64,000 nt of DNA, from assembly GCF_040045035.1 (NCBI RefSeq), contig NZ_JBDZDS010000010.1, forward strand, positions 1-64,000, given 5' to 3'. Source of the DNA: Pseudaminobacter sp040045035. GTDB taxonomy: Bacteria > Pseudomonadota > Alphaproteobacteria > Rhizobiales > Rhizobiaceae. Both the position numbers and the translations under genes were made by a program. The notes under the pieces were generated by a model, which worked only from the letters and a program-made list of their open reading frames with translations, had not been told where the DNA came from and made no database searches. Every line of letters starts with the position of its first letter. Positions within the stretch are counted from its first letter, which is position 1. Below, one piece after another: positions 1-8,467 of this stretch.

Positions 1-121
1 GAGACCAAAACCACGAAGGAGAAAAGCAGGACCTTGACCACCACCACCGAACCGAAACATACCTGAAAGGCGGGTCAATTCTCGGCGGAAATCCCGGGTC
101 AGTTCCTGGCGGAAATCAACA
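1..121 (+). mobile_element. End of an IS21-like insertion sequence (partial)
   Basis: Two near-identical 22-bp direct repeats (72-93 and 96-117, core gggtcaNttcNNggcggaaatc) are followed by aaca at 118-121, so read inward the end begins TGTT. Multiple short terminal repeats and a TGT-type tip are typical of IS21-family ends. Bases 1-66 are an open frame ending in TGA (about 21 Lys/Thr-rich residues), which could be the C-terminus of an IstB-like helper protein. The rest of the element would lie left of the window. A LuxR-type regulator gene reading from the right loses homology exactly at this end. Family assignment is by pattern only. Confidence 0.5.
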
Positions 122-666
122 CCACTGATTTGCAGCGCCTCCATAGCAGCGTTGACCTTCTCAAATTCAAGCCTGCTCGACATCATCGCGGCGCGGGCAA
201 GATGGGGACGAAGCTGGTCCAGGTAGGAAATCGCGGCAGCAGTCATGGGACCTTTCACCTTCTTTTTCTCGACGGCGAAGACAATGGGATCGCTGCTCGG
301 TGTGAAGATCGCAGTAGCGGTTCCAAACCCGTAACCGAGAGGTTTCATCACTTCCGTGAAGATGGGAAGCGTGTCGTAGTCCTCTTGGGTAAAAAACTCC
401 GCCTCGTCGACGAAGCCATCGTACTCCAGGGTCAACACCTTTGCTGCGCGGATGTTTCGACTGAGCCAGCCTTCACCCAGCATTTTTGCGCTAAGATCAT
501 CGAGCGAAGCGGAACTGAGGGCGTGCATCGAAGTACTGCTTGCATTGAATAGCGCAGCCCCGTGCGCGTCCGCGCCATGCGCCATTGCATCGAGAACTTT
601 GTTCCATTGCTCAGGGACGAAGGCTGCCTCGTATATGAGGTCCAGTACCTTGAAGGTCTCGTTCAC
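122..666 (-). pseudogene. LuxR-family regulator, C-terminus lost to IS insertion
   Basis: Starting from GTG at 666, with a GGGGGA Shine-Dalgarno-like run about 7 nt upstream, the minus strand reads about 180 residues without a stop. The protein begins VNETFKVLDLIYEA and contains DQLRPHLARAAMM near its end. This matches the N-terminal sensory half of a rhizobial family of single-component LuxR-type regulators (about 370 residues), including the conserved region that precedes the HTH domain. The GerE-type DNA-binding domain is absent: the frame runs into the IS21-like end at 121 and stays open to the window edge. I infer IS disruption; the missing half may lie beyond the element. The signal or regulon cannot be told. 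Confidence 0.6.
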
Positions 667-781
667 GTTGCATCCCCCACGCCAATATTGTGGCGCCTGT
701 ACAGTGCCGGGCGTCTCACACAGGAGGCGGACTCATTTATTTTTTATTCCAAGTGCGGGCCGTCTTCTCGCTAGACAGCTA

Positions 782-985
782 TCAAAAGCTCTCGTCGGTT
801 CGTCTTACTGTCACTTTGTCGAGGTGACCGATCGCTACGATGATGCCACCTCTGGCTTTGGCAAGCGCCGCCCTGTCACCTTCTATCTTGTCGGCGGCCT
901 TCGTGAGCATCTCGACCACTTCGGCGCTTGTGTAGCCGCCAGGGCTCGCGGCCATGGCGCGAAGATCGTCGACAATGTCGGTCAT
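782..985 (-). CDS. Small hypothetical phage-type protein (67 aa)
   Basis: An ATG at 985, directly preceded by a GGGGGA run, opens a 67-residue frame starting MTDIVDDLRAMA. The protein is mostly helical and acidic in its first half (AEVVEMLTKAADKIEGDRAALAK). It resembles the many small 'MTDIVxxLR' proteins of temperate phages of rhizobia that carry an ID-loop-like leader and a short coiled coil. No catalytic motif is visible and I do not recognise a function. It lies between the truncated regulator and a transposase fragment, in what looks like phage debris. A longer frame upstream of 985 has unnatural composition, so the ATG is preferred. Confidence 0.45.
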   Translation of the reverse strand: MTDIVDDLRAMAASPGGYTSAEVVEMLTKAADKIEGDRAALAKARGGIIVAIGHLDKVTVRRTDESF

Positions 986-1124
986 TCCCCCACTCCACTC
1001 CCCGTGTGCGGAAATGGTGCGCAGAATTTCACAAACCGTCAATCCTTCGAGCCCACCTCCACCCCGGTCTTGGGTCCCCCCGCGAGCCGGGAGGCAGTGC
1101 AGGGGCAGGGCCACGCCTTGCGCG

Positions 1125-1465
1125 TATTACGAACTTTGCTGTGCCGCTTCGTCCAATGCTGCCTGGGAAAGGTCATGTCGGCCAGCACGTCCTCCTCGGC
1201 GCTGTCCATGAGCGTGGCGAGCTGGGGCAGCTTCGCCTGATCTGGTCGACGACGTTGCGCCATTGCTGGCTGGCGGCCTCCGGCGTGTCCTGGGCGACGG
1301 CTGTTGCGATGAAGGCCGAGACGCCGCGCCGTCGGCTCTTGCCGGCATGGGCCAGGGCATTGCGCATGAAGTGGACCCGGCACCTCTGCCAAGTGGCCGA
1401 TAGAACCTTGGAAACGGCGGCCTTGATGCCTTCGTGGGCATCGGAGGCGACGAGCTTGCGCGGCC
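1125..1465 (-). pseudogene. IS256/mutator-family transposase fragment, frameshifted
   Basis: Reading the minus strand from about 1465 gives KLVASDAHEGIK, then WQRCRVHFMRNALAH, the conserved central region of IS256-family (Transposase_mut) enzymes with one of the DDE acids in SDAHEG and the downstream C-x2-H signature. At about 1245 the frame changes and continues as KLPQLATLMDSAEEDVLADMTFP, also collinear with the family. The C-terminal NPIERLN-type end is missing after WTKRHS. Only about 110 of some 400 residues remain, with no inverted repeats, so it is a dead relic. Its left edge abuts a small phage gene and its right edge the broken tail-fibre gene. Confidence 0.75.
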
Positions 1466-1477
1466 GAGGGGGCGAAA

Positions 1478-2270
1478 GCAGGGGCTGAAGCCGCGCGCGA
1501 CACAGCCGCAGGCTACGCCAGCGATGCCGTCAGCCAAGGCAATGTTGCGATCTATGCAACTGCGGATGGCATTGCAGGGCTTAATATTCAGCCTGGCATC
1601 GGCGGCTTTTATACGCGCGGCTATCGAGTCGATGGGGACGGGGGCGGGGCGCAATATAAGCGCCTTGCATCGGAGCCTGCCCACGCGGGGAAGCTCCAGT
1701 CGAAGGACGGCGCGTGGTGGGAATTGGCGGAAGCACTGCCGTTCGGCGCGGTTATGAACGGCGTGGTCAACGACACAGCGCCAGTCACAGCCGCTGTTGC
1801 ATATGCGTCCTTCGGTACAGACATTCATTGGCCAGACGGGACAGCGCTGACGACGGCGAGTATCCCGAATTTCCACGACGTGCGCCACGTCGGGCCGGGC
1901 GTCGTCAAGCGCGGCGCTGAGTTGTTCTACATTACGCCCCCGGCTCTTTGGGGCGTTATCCAAGAAAACCATGTCTATTATTGCCTGTCTGGGGCCGCCG
2001 CGAACGACGGGCTTTCTATGTCAGAGCCACGTGCTGATCTTTCGCAATTCAGAGAAGATTTGCGTCGGTACGACCAGCAAGGAAAGCTGCGAGGAGGGAA
2101 GTGGGCGTTCCATTTTGGTGCAGGCTCGTGGAACAGCACGCAACTTAGAATTAATTTTGAGATCTCGTCCATTTACCCCGTTCGCCTCGTCGGCGAGCGC
2201 GGTAATAGATCGCATGAAATAGTCTCGTATGGGGGGCGGCCTAGCGACAGCATGGCAGCCCGGGGGGGTA
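1478..2270 (+). pseudogene. Phage tail fibre/spike, 5'-truncated N-terminal part
   Basis: From about 1478 the frame reads AGAEAARDTAAGYASDAV, the Ala-rich stalk typical of phage tail fibres. It continues with GIGGFYTRGYRVDGDGGG and GKLQSKDGAWWELAEALP, an arrangement common in N-terminal regions of tail-spike and pectate-lyase-like phage proteins. There is no start codon or attachment domain: the IS256 relic occupies the position of the 5' part. Protein-like sequence fades between about 2230 and 2270, where a 7-G run lies. A recognisable beta-spike sequence resumes in another frame at about 2281. A single base change in the G run does not join the two frames cleanly (one choice meets TAG at 2269), so more than one lesion is likely. 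Confidence 0.55.
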
Positions 2271-2340
2271 GCACGCCCCGACGATATCTGGTGGGCAAGC
2301 GATCTTCTCTGGCGGGGCTTTCGATACACTCATCCAGACG

Positions 2341-3684
2341 GTGCCGCCTCTCGTCAGCCTTACTGCGGGTGCAAGCTATGAGGTCAAATTTGAAATCGTT
2401 AACTACGTAAGTGGAGGCCTGACGCCTCGCCTCGGCGCGTCCGGTGGAACCGATGTGCTGGGGACGCAACGAACGGCGAACGGCATATACACACAGACCC
2501 TCGTCGCCAATGGCACCAGTGACCAGATCAAGTTTTCCGGGGGATCATTCGTAGGCGGGCTCAAGAGCGTCAGCGTCAAAAAGATAACTGCAGCTGGAGA
2601 AGGCGGCCCGATAACTGTTTTCAACGGCCTAACCTCGCCGGCGACAGCGGTTGCGTGGGCGGACGGCGGAAATTACCTAGTTGAAAATATCGCCTTTGCC
2701 GGTGGCGGCAGATCGACAACCACATACGGCTGGTTGCAGCAAGGCGATGGTAGCTGCGAACTGATAAACTGCCGCGCGAAGAATGTGTCGCTCGGTCTCG
2801 CTGCTATTGACGGGCGTCGGATAAAGACTTCCAACTGCCTAGCGAAGAGCTGTGATCAAGGTTTCCGCGCCCACTACGGGATGAAGATGACGTTTGGCAA
2901 CTCCGCCGAGAATTTCAACCGGGCGATGGAGTGCGACATCGGTGTGTTTGTGTCTCGCAACGCTATCGGTCACGTCGATTACATGGTGGTTGATGACGCT
3001 ATTAGTGCTGGGCTGTGGTTAGATACCGGCGCCCCTCGCGTCAATTTGGTCGGCTCCGATTTCCGCCGCTGTGCCGTTGGCGTCGAGGCGCAAAGCAACA
3101 GCGAATGGCTTAATGAGCTGGATGGAAGCCCCACAGCGAACAACTTCAACATGGGGACGCCAGATGCCTGCGGTATCGCTTACCGCCATAGTGGGGGCGC
3201 GATCGAGACCCGCCTTTACGGTCAGCAGTCGCAGACGGAGCACCGCATCGGCTACGACCGGACTTTAATCACCCACACGGGAACGACCACACAAACAACG
3301 CTTGCCAGGGTTACCGGCAGGACACGGAGCAAGAAACTTCGCCTACGTGTATGGGGAAACAAGATCGGCGCCGCTGGGTCCAAAACCCTCCTCGTGGCGG
3401 TCTCGAATGCCGGCACGAGCACGAACAAACAGACTATCGCGTCGGGCTCCCTCTCAACGGTCGCGGGAGCTTACATGATCGAGTTTGAAATATCTCCGAC
3501 AAGCTTTGCGGCACAGAAGCAATCTTCTATTTGTTGGCTCGACGGTGCCAATCCGCTTGTGAACCCAGCATCAGTTCGCGGTGCGAGTATGACGGTAGAC
3601 CGCGAGATACGGATCGACGCCACGCTTGCGAATGCTGCCGACAGCCTTACTACCGAGGGTTATGACGTGTTCCTGATGGGGTGA
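2341..3684 (+). CDS. Phage tail spike, C-terminal carbohydrate-binding and beta-helix part
   Basis: The frame (GTG 2341; coherent protein from about 2281) starts with a jelly-roll-like binding module (SYEVKFEIVNYVSGG, GTQRTANGIYTQTL) as often found in tail fibres. A right-handed beta-helix-like stretch of about 200 residues follows (LINCRAKNVSLGLAAIDGRR, SNCLAKSCDQGF), then a Thr/Ser-rich distal domain. It ends TTEGYDVFLMG. This is probably the receptor-binding or depolymerase end of the broken tail gene just upstream, cut from its virion-anchoring part. No credible start or ribosome-binding site is seen at 2341, so expression is doubtful. The last 24 residues recur almost unchanged at 5919-5990. 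Confidence 0.55.
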   Translation: MPPLVSLTAGASYEVKFEIVNYVSGGLTPRLGASGGTDVLGTQRTANGIYTQTLVANGTSDQIKFSGGSFVGGLKSVSVKKITAAGEGGPITVFNGLTSPATAVAWADGGNYLVENIAFAGGGRSTTTYGWLQQGDGSCELINCRAKNVSLGLAAIDGRRIKTSNCLAKSCDQGFRAHYGMKMTFGNSAENFNRAMECDIGVFVSRNAIGHVDYMVVDDAISAGLWLDTGAPRVNLVGSDFRRCAVGVEAQSNSEWLNELDGSPTANNFNMGTPDACGIAYRHSGGAIETRLYGQQSQTEHRIGYDRTLITHTGTTTQTTLARVTGRTRSKKLRLRVWGNKIGAAGSKTLLVAVSNAGTSTNKQTIASGSLSTVAGAYMIEFEISPTSFAAQKQSSICWLDGANPLVNPASVRGASMTVDREIRIDATLANAADSLTTEGYDVFLMG

Positions 3685-3697
3685 CGGCGCGGCGCGT

Positions 3698-5635
3698 TCA
3701 TTGCAGAACTGCTTGCGCTTGGAAGAGATATCTGTAGTCGCGCAGAGCGACAGCCTCCTTGCCAATGATCCACGAGCCGCTCATGCTAAGGTGCCCGCCG
3801 TCAAAGTACATGGGACGCCCGTTATTGTAGGGGGAGCAAATTCCATTCGGGCAAATAACATCGTTAAAGTCGACGTATTTGACTCCAGGAACCTGGGAGG
3901 CAATCTCCCGAATCTTCTTGTTGACCTTAGCGACACCAGTGTTGCTGGTAAATTGGGTTGCGCAATCGAAACCCAATTTGATGGCCTTGGCCGCGCAATT
4001 ACGATCGTAGCCGTTAAATCTTGCCGCCTGCCCAACGATGATGACTTCCATCCCCCGCTCTCGGAGCGCCTTCAGTGTCTTAAGTAGCCCATCCTGAAAG
4101 CGCTCTGAGAAATTTTGGTAACCCATATATGATGCAGCAACAATAATGCGATCGTACTCATTTAGCATTTCGGAGATGATGGGTGCTGACATCGCGCACC
4201 CTTTTTTGTTTTTTGCGGCAGCAAAATTTGCGGCGCCTTCTAGAAGTGGCGGACAAGATGAGTGTTCAATATTTCTGAATGAGAAGTCATATTTTTTTGC
4301 CAATTCTCCAAACACGCCAATGTAATGGGCGGCATTGCTATCCCCCCATAGCAAATATTTCGGTGAGGCGCCGCCGTTTATTAAGCAGCTTCCGCGCTCA
4401 GCGAACTCCTTTGTCAACTTGGCACCCTGGCACACATAGTCGTAATTGTATGCCGCCTTGGTCTGTTCAGTTAAAGCCTCGAGCTTTTCTTCGTAACCAT
4501 CTGGAGACGCCAGCGGGACGAAGCCCTTCAGGGAGATTGCTCCGATGCAGGCCGCTACCAGCACCGCTACCGGTGCGGCCAACATGCGGTTGAATACCGG
4601 CCAAAATGGCATCTTCGTATGCCGAAACGGTGCCTCAATAAATCTTGTCGAGAGAACTGACAGGGCGATGATTGCGACGAAGACGAGAACGCCATTGGCG
4701 AGATTGATCTCGACATAAGTGTATCGCAAATAAGCTAGAAGTGGCCAATGCCAAAGGTACATGGAATATGAGATGTTGCCGATCTGTCGGGCGGGCCAGA
4801 TTGAGAGGAACCGAGAGAGAGGCTGAACTTTCGTTCCCGCGATAAGCAGGAGGGCTGCACCAAGAGTAACTGGAATTGCATTTCGCCCGGGGAAAGCCAT
4901 TTGGCTGGTCAGCATATACGCACTGCCGATTACCAGTATCAGACCTGTGACGCCTAGAACGAAAAGCAACGTTGGTGACGTGTCTTTGACTATCCGAGTT
5001 TGCGCGGCAAAAAGGCAGAAGCCGCCAGCGCAGAGTTGGAATGCCCTCGATGGCAGCATGTAATAAGCTGCAGTGAAGTTGTCGTCGCGGATCCAGTACT
5101 CTCCCCAAGCCACGCTGACGACCATAATGAATGCCAACGTGGGTAGAATGGCGCGCGGCCACTTCATCAAGAAGAATAGCAGCATCGGCCAGAACAGATA
5201 GAATTGCTCTTCAACGCCAAGCGACCACAAGTGCAGAAGCGGTATGTAATGGCTGTCATTGGCGAAATAGCTAGTGTCGAGGAAAAAGGTAAAATAGATA
5301 TTTGATGCGGAGAACGCGGCGGCAATGGCAGACCACGACAGATCCACAAGGTCGTCGGGCAGCAAAATGAATGCTCCCGCGATCAGCGTCACCGCGGTCA
5401 CAAACAGCATTACCGGAGTGATGCGCCGTATTCTACGACGGTAGAATTCCAGAAAATCAGAAGGCCGGTTGATGCCATCCTTATAAATTCTCTGCGTTAT
5501 GACATATCCGGAAATGACGAAGAAAAGGTCTACGCCGACGAATCCGCCGGTGATCAGGTTTTCATTGATATGGAAAATTACAACCAGCAGGACTGCAATC
5601 GCGCGCAGCCCCTCAATATCAAAACGATAAGTCAA
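3698..5635 (-). CDS. Acyltransferase 3 family (OafA-like) with SGNH domain
   Basis: The 645-residue protein starts MTYRFDIEGLRAIAVLLVV and has SGYVITQRIY, the N-terminal signature of membrane acyltransferase-3 proteins that O-acetylate surface polysaccharides. About ten hydrophobic segments fill residues 1-370 (HLWSLGVEEQFYLFWP is the family's second signature). The C-terminal 270 residues form an SGNH/GDSL-like periplasmic domain: LLWGDSNAAH supplies the nucleophile block and FDGGHLSMSGS the Asp-x-x-His block. Length and two-domain layout match OafA-type O-antigen acetyltransferases. It lies on the strand opposite to the flanking phage tail and lysis genes, like a lysogenic-conversion gene. 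The substrate is not evident. Confidence 0.88.
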   Translation of the reverse strand: MTYRFDIEGLRAIAVLLVVIFHINENLITGGFVGVDLFFVISGYVITQRIYKDGINRPSDFLEFYRRRIRRITPVMLFVTAVTLIAGAFILLPDDLVDLSWSAIAAAFSASNIYFTFFLDTSYFANDSHYIPLLHLWSLGVEEQFYLFWPMLLFFLMKWPRAILPTLAFIMVVSVAWGEYWIRDDNFTAAYYMLPSRAFQLCAGGFCLFAAQTRIVKDTSPTLLFVLGVTGLILVIGSAYMLTSQMAFPGRNAIPVTLGAALLLIAGTKVQPLSRFLSIWPARQIGNISYSMYLWHWPLLAYLRYTYVEINLANGVLVFVAIIALSVLSTRFIEAPFRHTKMPFWPVFNRMLAAPVAVLVAACIGAISLKGFVPLASPDGYEEKLEALTEQTKAAYNYDYVCQGAKLTKEFAERGSCLINGGASPKYLLWGDSNAAHYIGVFGELAKKYDFSFRNIEHSSCPPLLEGAANFAAAKNKKGCAMSAPIISEMLNEYDRIIVAASYMGYQNFSERFQDGLLKTLKALRERGMEVIIVGQAARFNGYDRNCAAKAIKLGFDCATQFTSNTGVAKVNKKIREIASQVPGVKYVDFNDVICPNGICSPYNNGRPMYFDGGHLSMSGSWIIGKEAVALRDYRYLFQAQAVLQ

Positions 5636-5870
5636 GGGTCGCTCTCAAAAAAGCCAGAGATGATGCGGCCTTCAACCATAGAAGAGTCGGTAAGTCGATA
5701 GCACAGTGGTGCGTGTCGACAAATTCACGTTGTTTTTCACAGGGCGCAAAACGTGTTGGCGCCGTCCATCGCCCCATTGGGGGTATCCCAAGCATTCATA
5801 TTCGCTCCCATAAGCGCTGGCATCCAAGCATCGCGGCTGAGGGCAGTCCAATCCCCTGAAAGGAATTGCC
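5636..5870. other. Intergenic stretch before the mini tail gene
   Basis: It contains the upstream region of the minus-strand acyltransferase and, just before 5871, a ribosome-binding-like aaaggaattgcc. Nearly the same leader (aaaggaactgcc) precedes the endolysin start at 8468, suggesting both are native phage start regions. A minus-strand frame here has an oddly protein-like patch (AWMPALMGANMNAWDTP), which may be a relic. No convincing gene is seen. Confidence 0.3.
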
Positions 5871-5990
5871 ATGTTCGATCAGCCGACCGTGGACACGGTG
5901 CGGGCACATGCCGTGAGGGTTGACGCAACGCTTGCGAACGCTGCCGACAGCCTCACTATCGAGGGTTATGACGTATTCCTAATGGGCTAG
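5871..5990 (+). CDS. 39-residue mini-gene ending in the tail-spike C-terminal tag
   Basis: ATG at 5871 with a good AAAGGA ribosome-binding site opens a 39-codon frame: an unrelated 14-residue start (MFDQPTVDTVRAHA) joined to VRVDATLANAADSLTIEGYDVFLMG. The last 24 residues match the end of the tail spike at 3684 with two substitutions (I/V and T/I). The DNA differs at about ten positions, mostly third codon positions. It is probably a second phage gene with an internal deletion, or a conserved C-terminal tag shared by two tail genes. Its stop region overlaps the end of the heparinase-like gene on the other strand. Whether it is translated is unknown. Confidence 0.45.
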   Translation: MFDQPTVDTVRAHAVRVDATLANAADSLTIEGYDVFLMG

Positions 5991-7588
5991 ACCCACCATA
6001 GCGCAAATGTCTCATCCATCGCTTCGGCGGTTGTCGTAAACGAAATATCGAAAGCTGGCGAAGCTGCGTTCGCTTTCGTCGAGCGCCAGCCAACGAGACT
6101 GGGCTGCTCCTGGCCTTTTACGATCTTGCTTGGCAGCGATGTTTCAATTGCTAAAGCGACGTTCGTTCCGCCGATAACGACTTTGCCGTTAGACCGGGAG
6201 ACCGCTTTATCGGCGGGCACCAGAAAGCGCGTCCCGTAGACCGCATACCCTTTAGCCGAACGGTCCAACGCGTGCTTTCGAGCTTTGTCGGTTAGCGGGG
6301 AAATTGTGTCTCGAATTGAGATAGACTTAGTGAGGCGGTCGAATTTAATCGTCCGCCGAGCTTCGAAGCCTGCCCACATGCGCGTCCCCCCGGTCACCTC
6401 AAACGCCTCTGGTGTTGAGACGGACTGGATAATCCGCGATTGTCGCCCAATCGTCGCAATCTCCCGAGTTGCGTTCATCCCGAAGACGTACGGAAGGCCG
6501 TGCGCATGGGCAGACCTCATGTAGATGCGCATGGGGTCCTTTGGTTGATGAGCATAGAGCCCACCGTCGATCAACCATTCTTCACCGTGCGCGAATAGAG
6601 ACAGTGCCAAGTCATCGTCTTGCCGATGTGACTGACTTAGATACCCGCACTTAAATGCGCCATGGACAGCTTTCGTATCCCACCCGCTGCGGAAAAAGGA
6701 CCAGCCGCTCTTAGTCAGAGTGATATCGTCGATAGCTGGTTGCGGGAGCCGGCGGACAACAAAATCTTGAGTATCCCCGATATGCGGAAGCTTTCGATCC
6801 GGCCTTGTCATATGGGCTAAAATGTTCTCTGCCTTCTCCACGAGGCCAGTCGTTTCAAGAGGTTTGCCGGTGTAGGCCATAGAGAGATCATTAGCGCGCT
6901 GAACCTGGCTGATCCCGAAATGATGGTAACCCGTGCTATTCTCGACGTGACCACCGTCAACGGCGAAAGCGGTCTGTATTTCCTCCTTTATTCGCGTTGC
7001 CGCGAGGGCGTGCAGTTCGCTGCGGCCCATCTCGTGGCCATATTCGAAGAGAGCTAAGCTTTGATCGAATCCATGATTATTGCCGCGCTCATAAAATCGT
7101 TCGGTAGCCAGAAGCTCGGCGTGCTCGGCGCAAATTCTATCAAGGAATGCGTCGGCCTGCCCTGTTGAGGATCGCAACAAGAGGAAATTGCTAAGCCGTA
7201 GTGCGGTGGCATGATCATGCCATGCCATGTTCGTTTTCACGCGCGACGTATTGCGATAAATGCTCCACCATCTCCTGATCAGTTTGCTGACAAGTTCGCT
7301 CCCGAGCGTTGAGTTCATTTTGCGGTCGTAGGCAATCAGGCTCGGCAAGAACGCAAACTGGTGCAATTTCCAAGCGAGCGTTCTTGGTACTTGCTCAGGG
7401 ATAGGCCAGACTTCCTCATTGATTACGACAGGCTGAAATCCGGGCACAACCCATTGGCCAGAATGAATGATACCCAGCCCTGCTTCTGCCTCATTTGCGA
7501 TCTGCGTCATCCGGGATCTATGCCAATCTGAGACGCGAATTGGCGCCGTGTCAGAAGCTGCAAACTTTGCAAAGAAGCGTTTGAACAT
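5987..7588 (-). CDS. Heparinase II/III-like polysaccharide lyase
   Basis: The 533-residue protein has an N-terminal alpha-toroid part (AWHDHATALRLSNFLLL, then ERGNNHGFDQSLAL and NSTGYHHFGISQVQ) and a C-terminal beta-sandwich domain. That domain begins near LSQSHRQDDDLALSLF and WLIDGGLYAH, the hallmark of the heparinase II/III family (PF07940). The NNHG and H-x-Q-D-D motifs carry the expected His/Asn residues. Proteins of this family in alphaproteobacteria cleave or trim uronate-containing exopolysaccharide. No signal peptide is visible, so it may act in the cytoplasm or leave by another route. It lies 24 nt after the DUF6270-like gene on the same strand, probably co-transcribed. Its end overlaps the 39-residue phage mini-gene. 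Confidence 0.82.
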   Translation of the reverse strand: MFKRFFAKFAASDTAPIRVSDWHRSRMTQIANEAEAGLGIIHSGQWVVPGFQPVVINEEVWPIPEQVPRTLAWKLHQFAFLPSLIAYDRKMNSTLGSELVSKLIRRWWSIYRNTSRVKTNMAWHDHATALRLSNFLLLRSSTGQADAFLDRICAEHAELLATERFYERGNNHGFDQSLALFEYGHEMGRSELHALAATRIKEEIQTAFAVDGGHVENSTGYHHFGISQVQRANDLSMAYTGKPLETTGLVEKAENILAHMTRPDRKLPHIGDTQDFVVRRLPQPAIDDITLTKSGWSFFRSGWDTKAVHGAFKCGYLSQSHRQDDDLALSLFAHGEEWLIDGGLYAHQPKDPMRIYMRSAHAHGLPYVFGMNATREIATIGRQSRIIQSVSTPEAFEVTGGTRMWAGFEARRTIKFDRLTKSISIRDTISPLTDKARKHALDRSAKGYAVYGTRFLVPADKAVSRSNGKVVIGGTNVALAIETSLPSKIVKGQEQPSLVGWRSTKANAASPAFDISFTTTAEAMDETFALWWV

Positions 7589-7612
7589 CTCTTATTTCCG
7601 ATAGCGCCGCGA

Positions 7613-8308
7613 CTAATCTGCTTGAATGCCGAGTGTGCTCAGCAGTCTTCGCGAGATGTCATCGGTGTAATGAAAAGGCGAGCGGCCCCAACGATGCGAC
7701 GTGCTGCCTATAAACGCATCCCTTGGATAGCGCACTCGTTCAACGGATGGTGGAATTTCATCGTAGAGGCGCGCCAGATTTTCGTTGCCCACGGATACCT
7801 CAGCGGGGTCAAAATCAGCGCCAGAATCGTCAATCTTTGCCCACCAGACTTCGTTCAACACAACACGCGCCCGTCGCTTCGCGGCAATATCCAATAGATT
7901 GACCAAGCCATCCTTCCACCACCGGTGCCTGACCGGATCGGACGGCTTGATCAGTCTGGCGCCTGGAGCTTTGGCGACGTTAGTCTTTCGGGCCTCCGAT
8001 GAGTACGTGCATCGTGCAGATCCGATTGTCACGAGTGAGAAACGCTCATCGATCATATCGAGAAGTAAAAGGTCATAATCCGCTTCTTCAAGCAGCCGGC
8101 GCAATCGCTTTGAAGCGTCCACATGTACGAGGCGACGCTGGAATTTGCTCTCTAGCTCGTTCTCGATGCGCTCTTTCGTGAGCCATGGAAACGGATCGCT
8201 AAACGCGCTCGCCAATGATGTTCGGGCGACATAGTCGGCCAACGACGCGTGAGTGGTAAAATTAAAGGCGTCCCGGCTGACGCAACTACCGACGACAAAA
8301 ACTCTCAT
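7613..8308 (-). CDS. DUF6270-like SGNH-type protein
   Basis: The 231-residue protein starts MRVFVVGSCVSRDAFNF, the GSCVSRD block that characterises DUF6270 and related SGNH-like proteins found in polysaccharide gene clusters. Further matching blocks are LLLDMIDERFSL and the late FHYTDDISRRLL, where Asp/His residues could serve as the distal catalytic pair. No signal peptide or membrane segment is seen. It is the first gene of a minus-strand pair with the heparinase-like gene, which suggests a joint role in modifying a surface glycan. The family name is from memory of the N-terminal block; the biochemical function is unknown. Confidence 0.6.
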   Translation of the reverse strand: MRVFVVGSCVSRDAFNFTTHASLADYVARTSLASAFSDPFPWLTKERIENELESKFQRRLVHVDASKRLRRLLEEADYDLLLLDMIDERFSLVTIGSARCTYSSEARKTNVAKAPGARLIKPSDPVRHRWWKDGLVNLLDIAAKRRARVVLNEVWWAKIDDSGADFDPAEVSVGNENLARLYDEIPPSVERVRYPRDAFIGSTSHRWGRSPFHYTDDISRRLLSTLGIQAD

Positions 8309-8467
8309 GGCTCATTCTCAGCTAGCTGGTCCCGCCGCGGGAAGGCATAGAGGCTGATCAGATCTTAGTCCACCACTTGCCGGCGTTCATACGCCAGTCG
8401 TAAAGCCTATCCTGCACGCAATCACCTGAAATCTTCAATCACGCCTCACGGCGGGAAAGGAACTGCC
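8309..8467. other. Spacer between moron genes and lysis cassette
   Basis: On the minus strand it holds a 23-codon tail that reads like a protein C-terminus (VQDRLYDWRMNAGKWWTKI, then TGA at about 8363-8365), probably a relic of another carbohydrate-related gene. Near 8456 a gggaaagg run provides the ribosome-binding site for the endolysin at 8468. No promoter could be fixed. Confidence 0.3.

Noticed and set aside
130..1240. Two plus-strand open frames of 140 and 262 codons over the left end
   Set aside because: They are antisense to the LuxR-type regulator fragment and the small 782-985 gene, which have better composition and known family sequence.
1127..1972. A 281-codon minus-strand frame spanning transposase relic and tail-fibre region
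   Set aside because: It merges a frameshifted part of the IS256 relic with antisense of the tail-fibre stalk; low-complexity and no family match.
2262..2268. Programmed frameshifting at the 7-G run of the tail gene
   Set aside because: Neither one-base shift yields a protein-like join: one meets TAG at 2269, the other a stop after about 38 poor residues. Degeneration explains it better.
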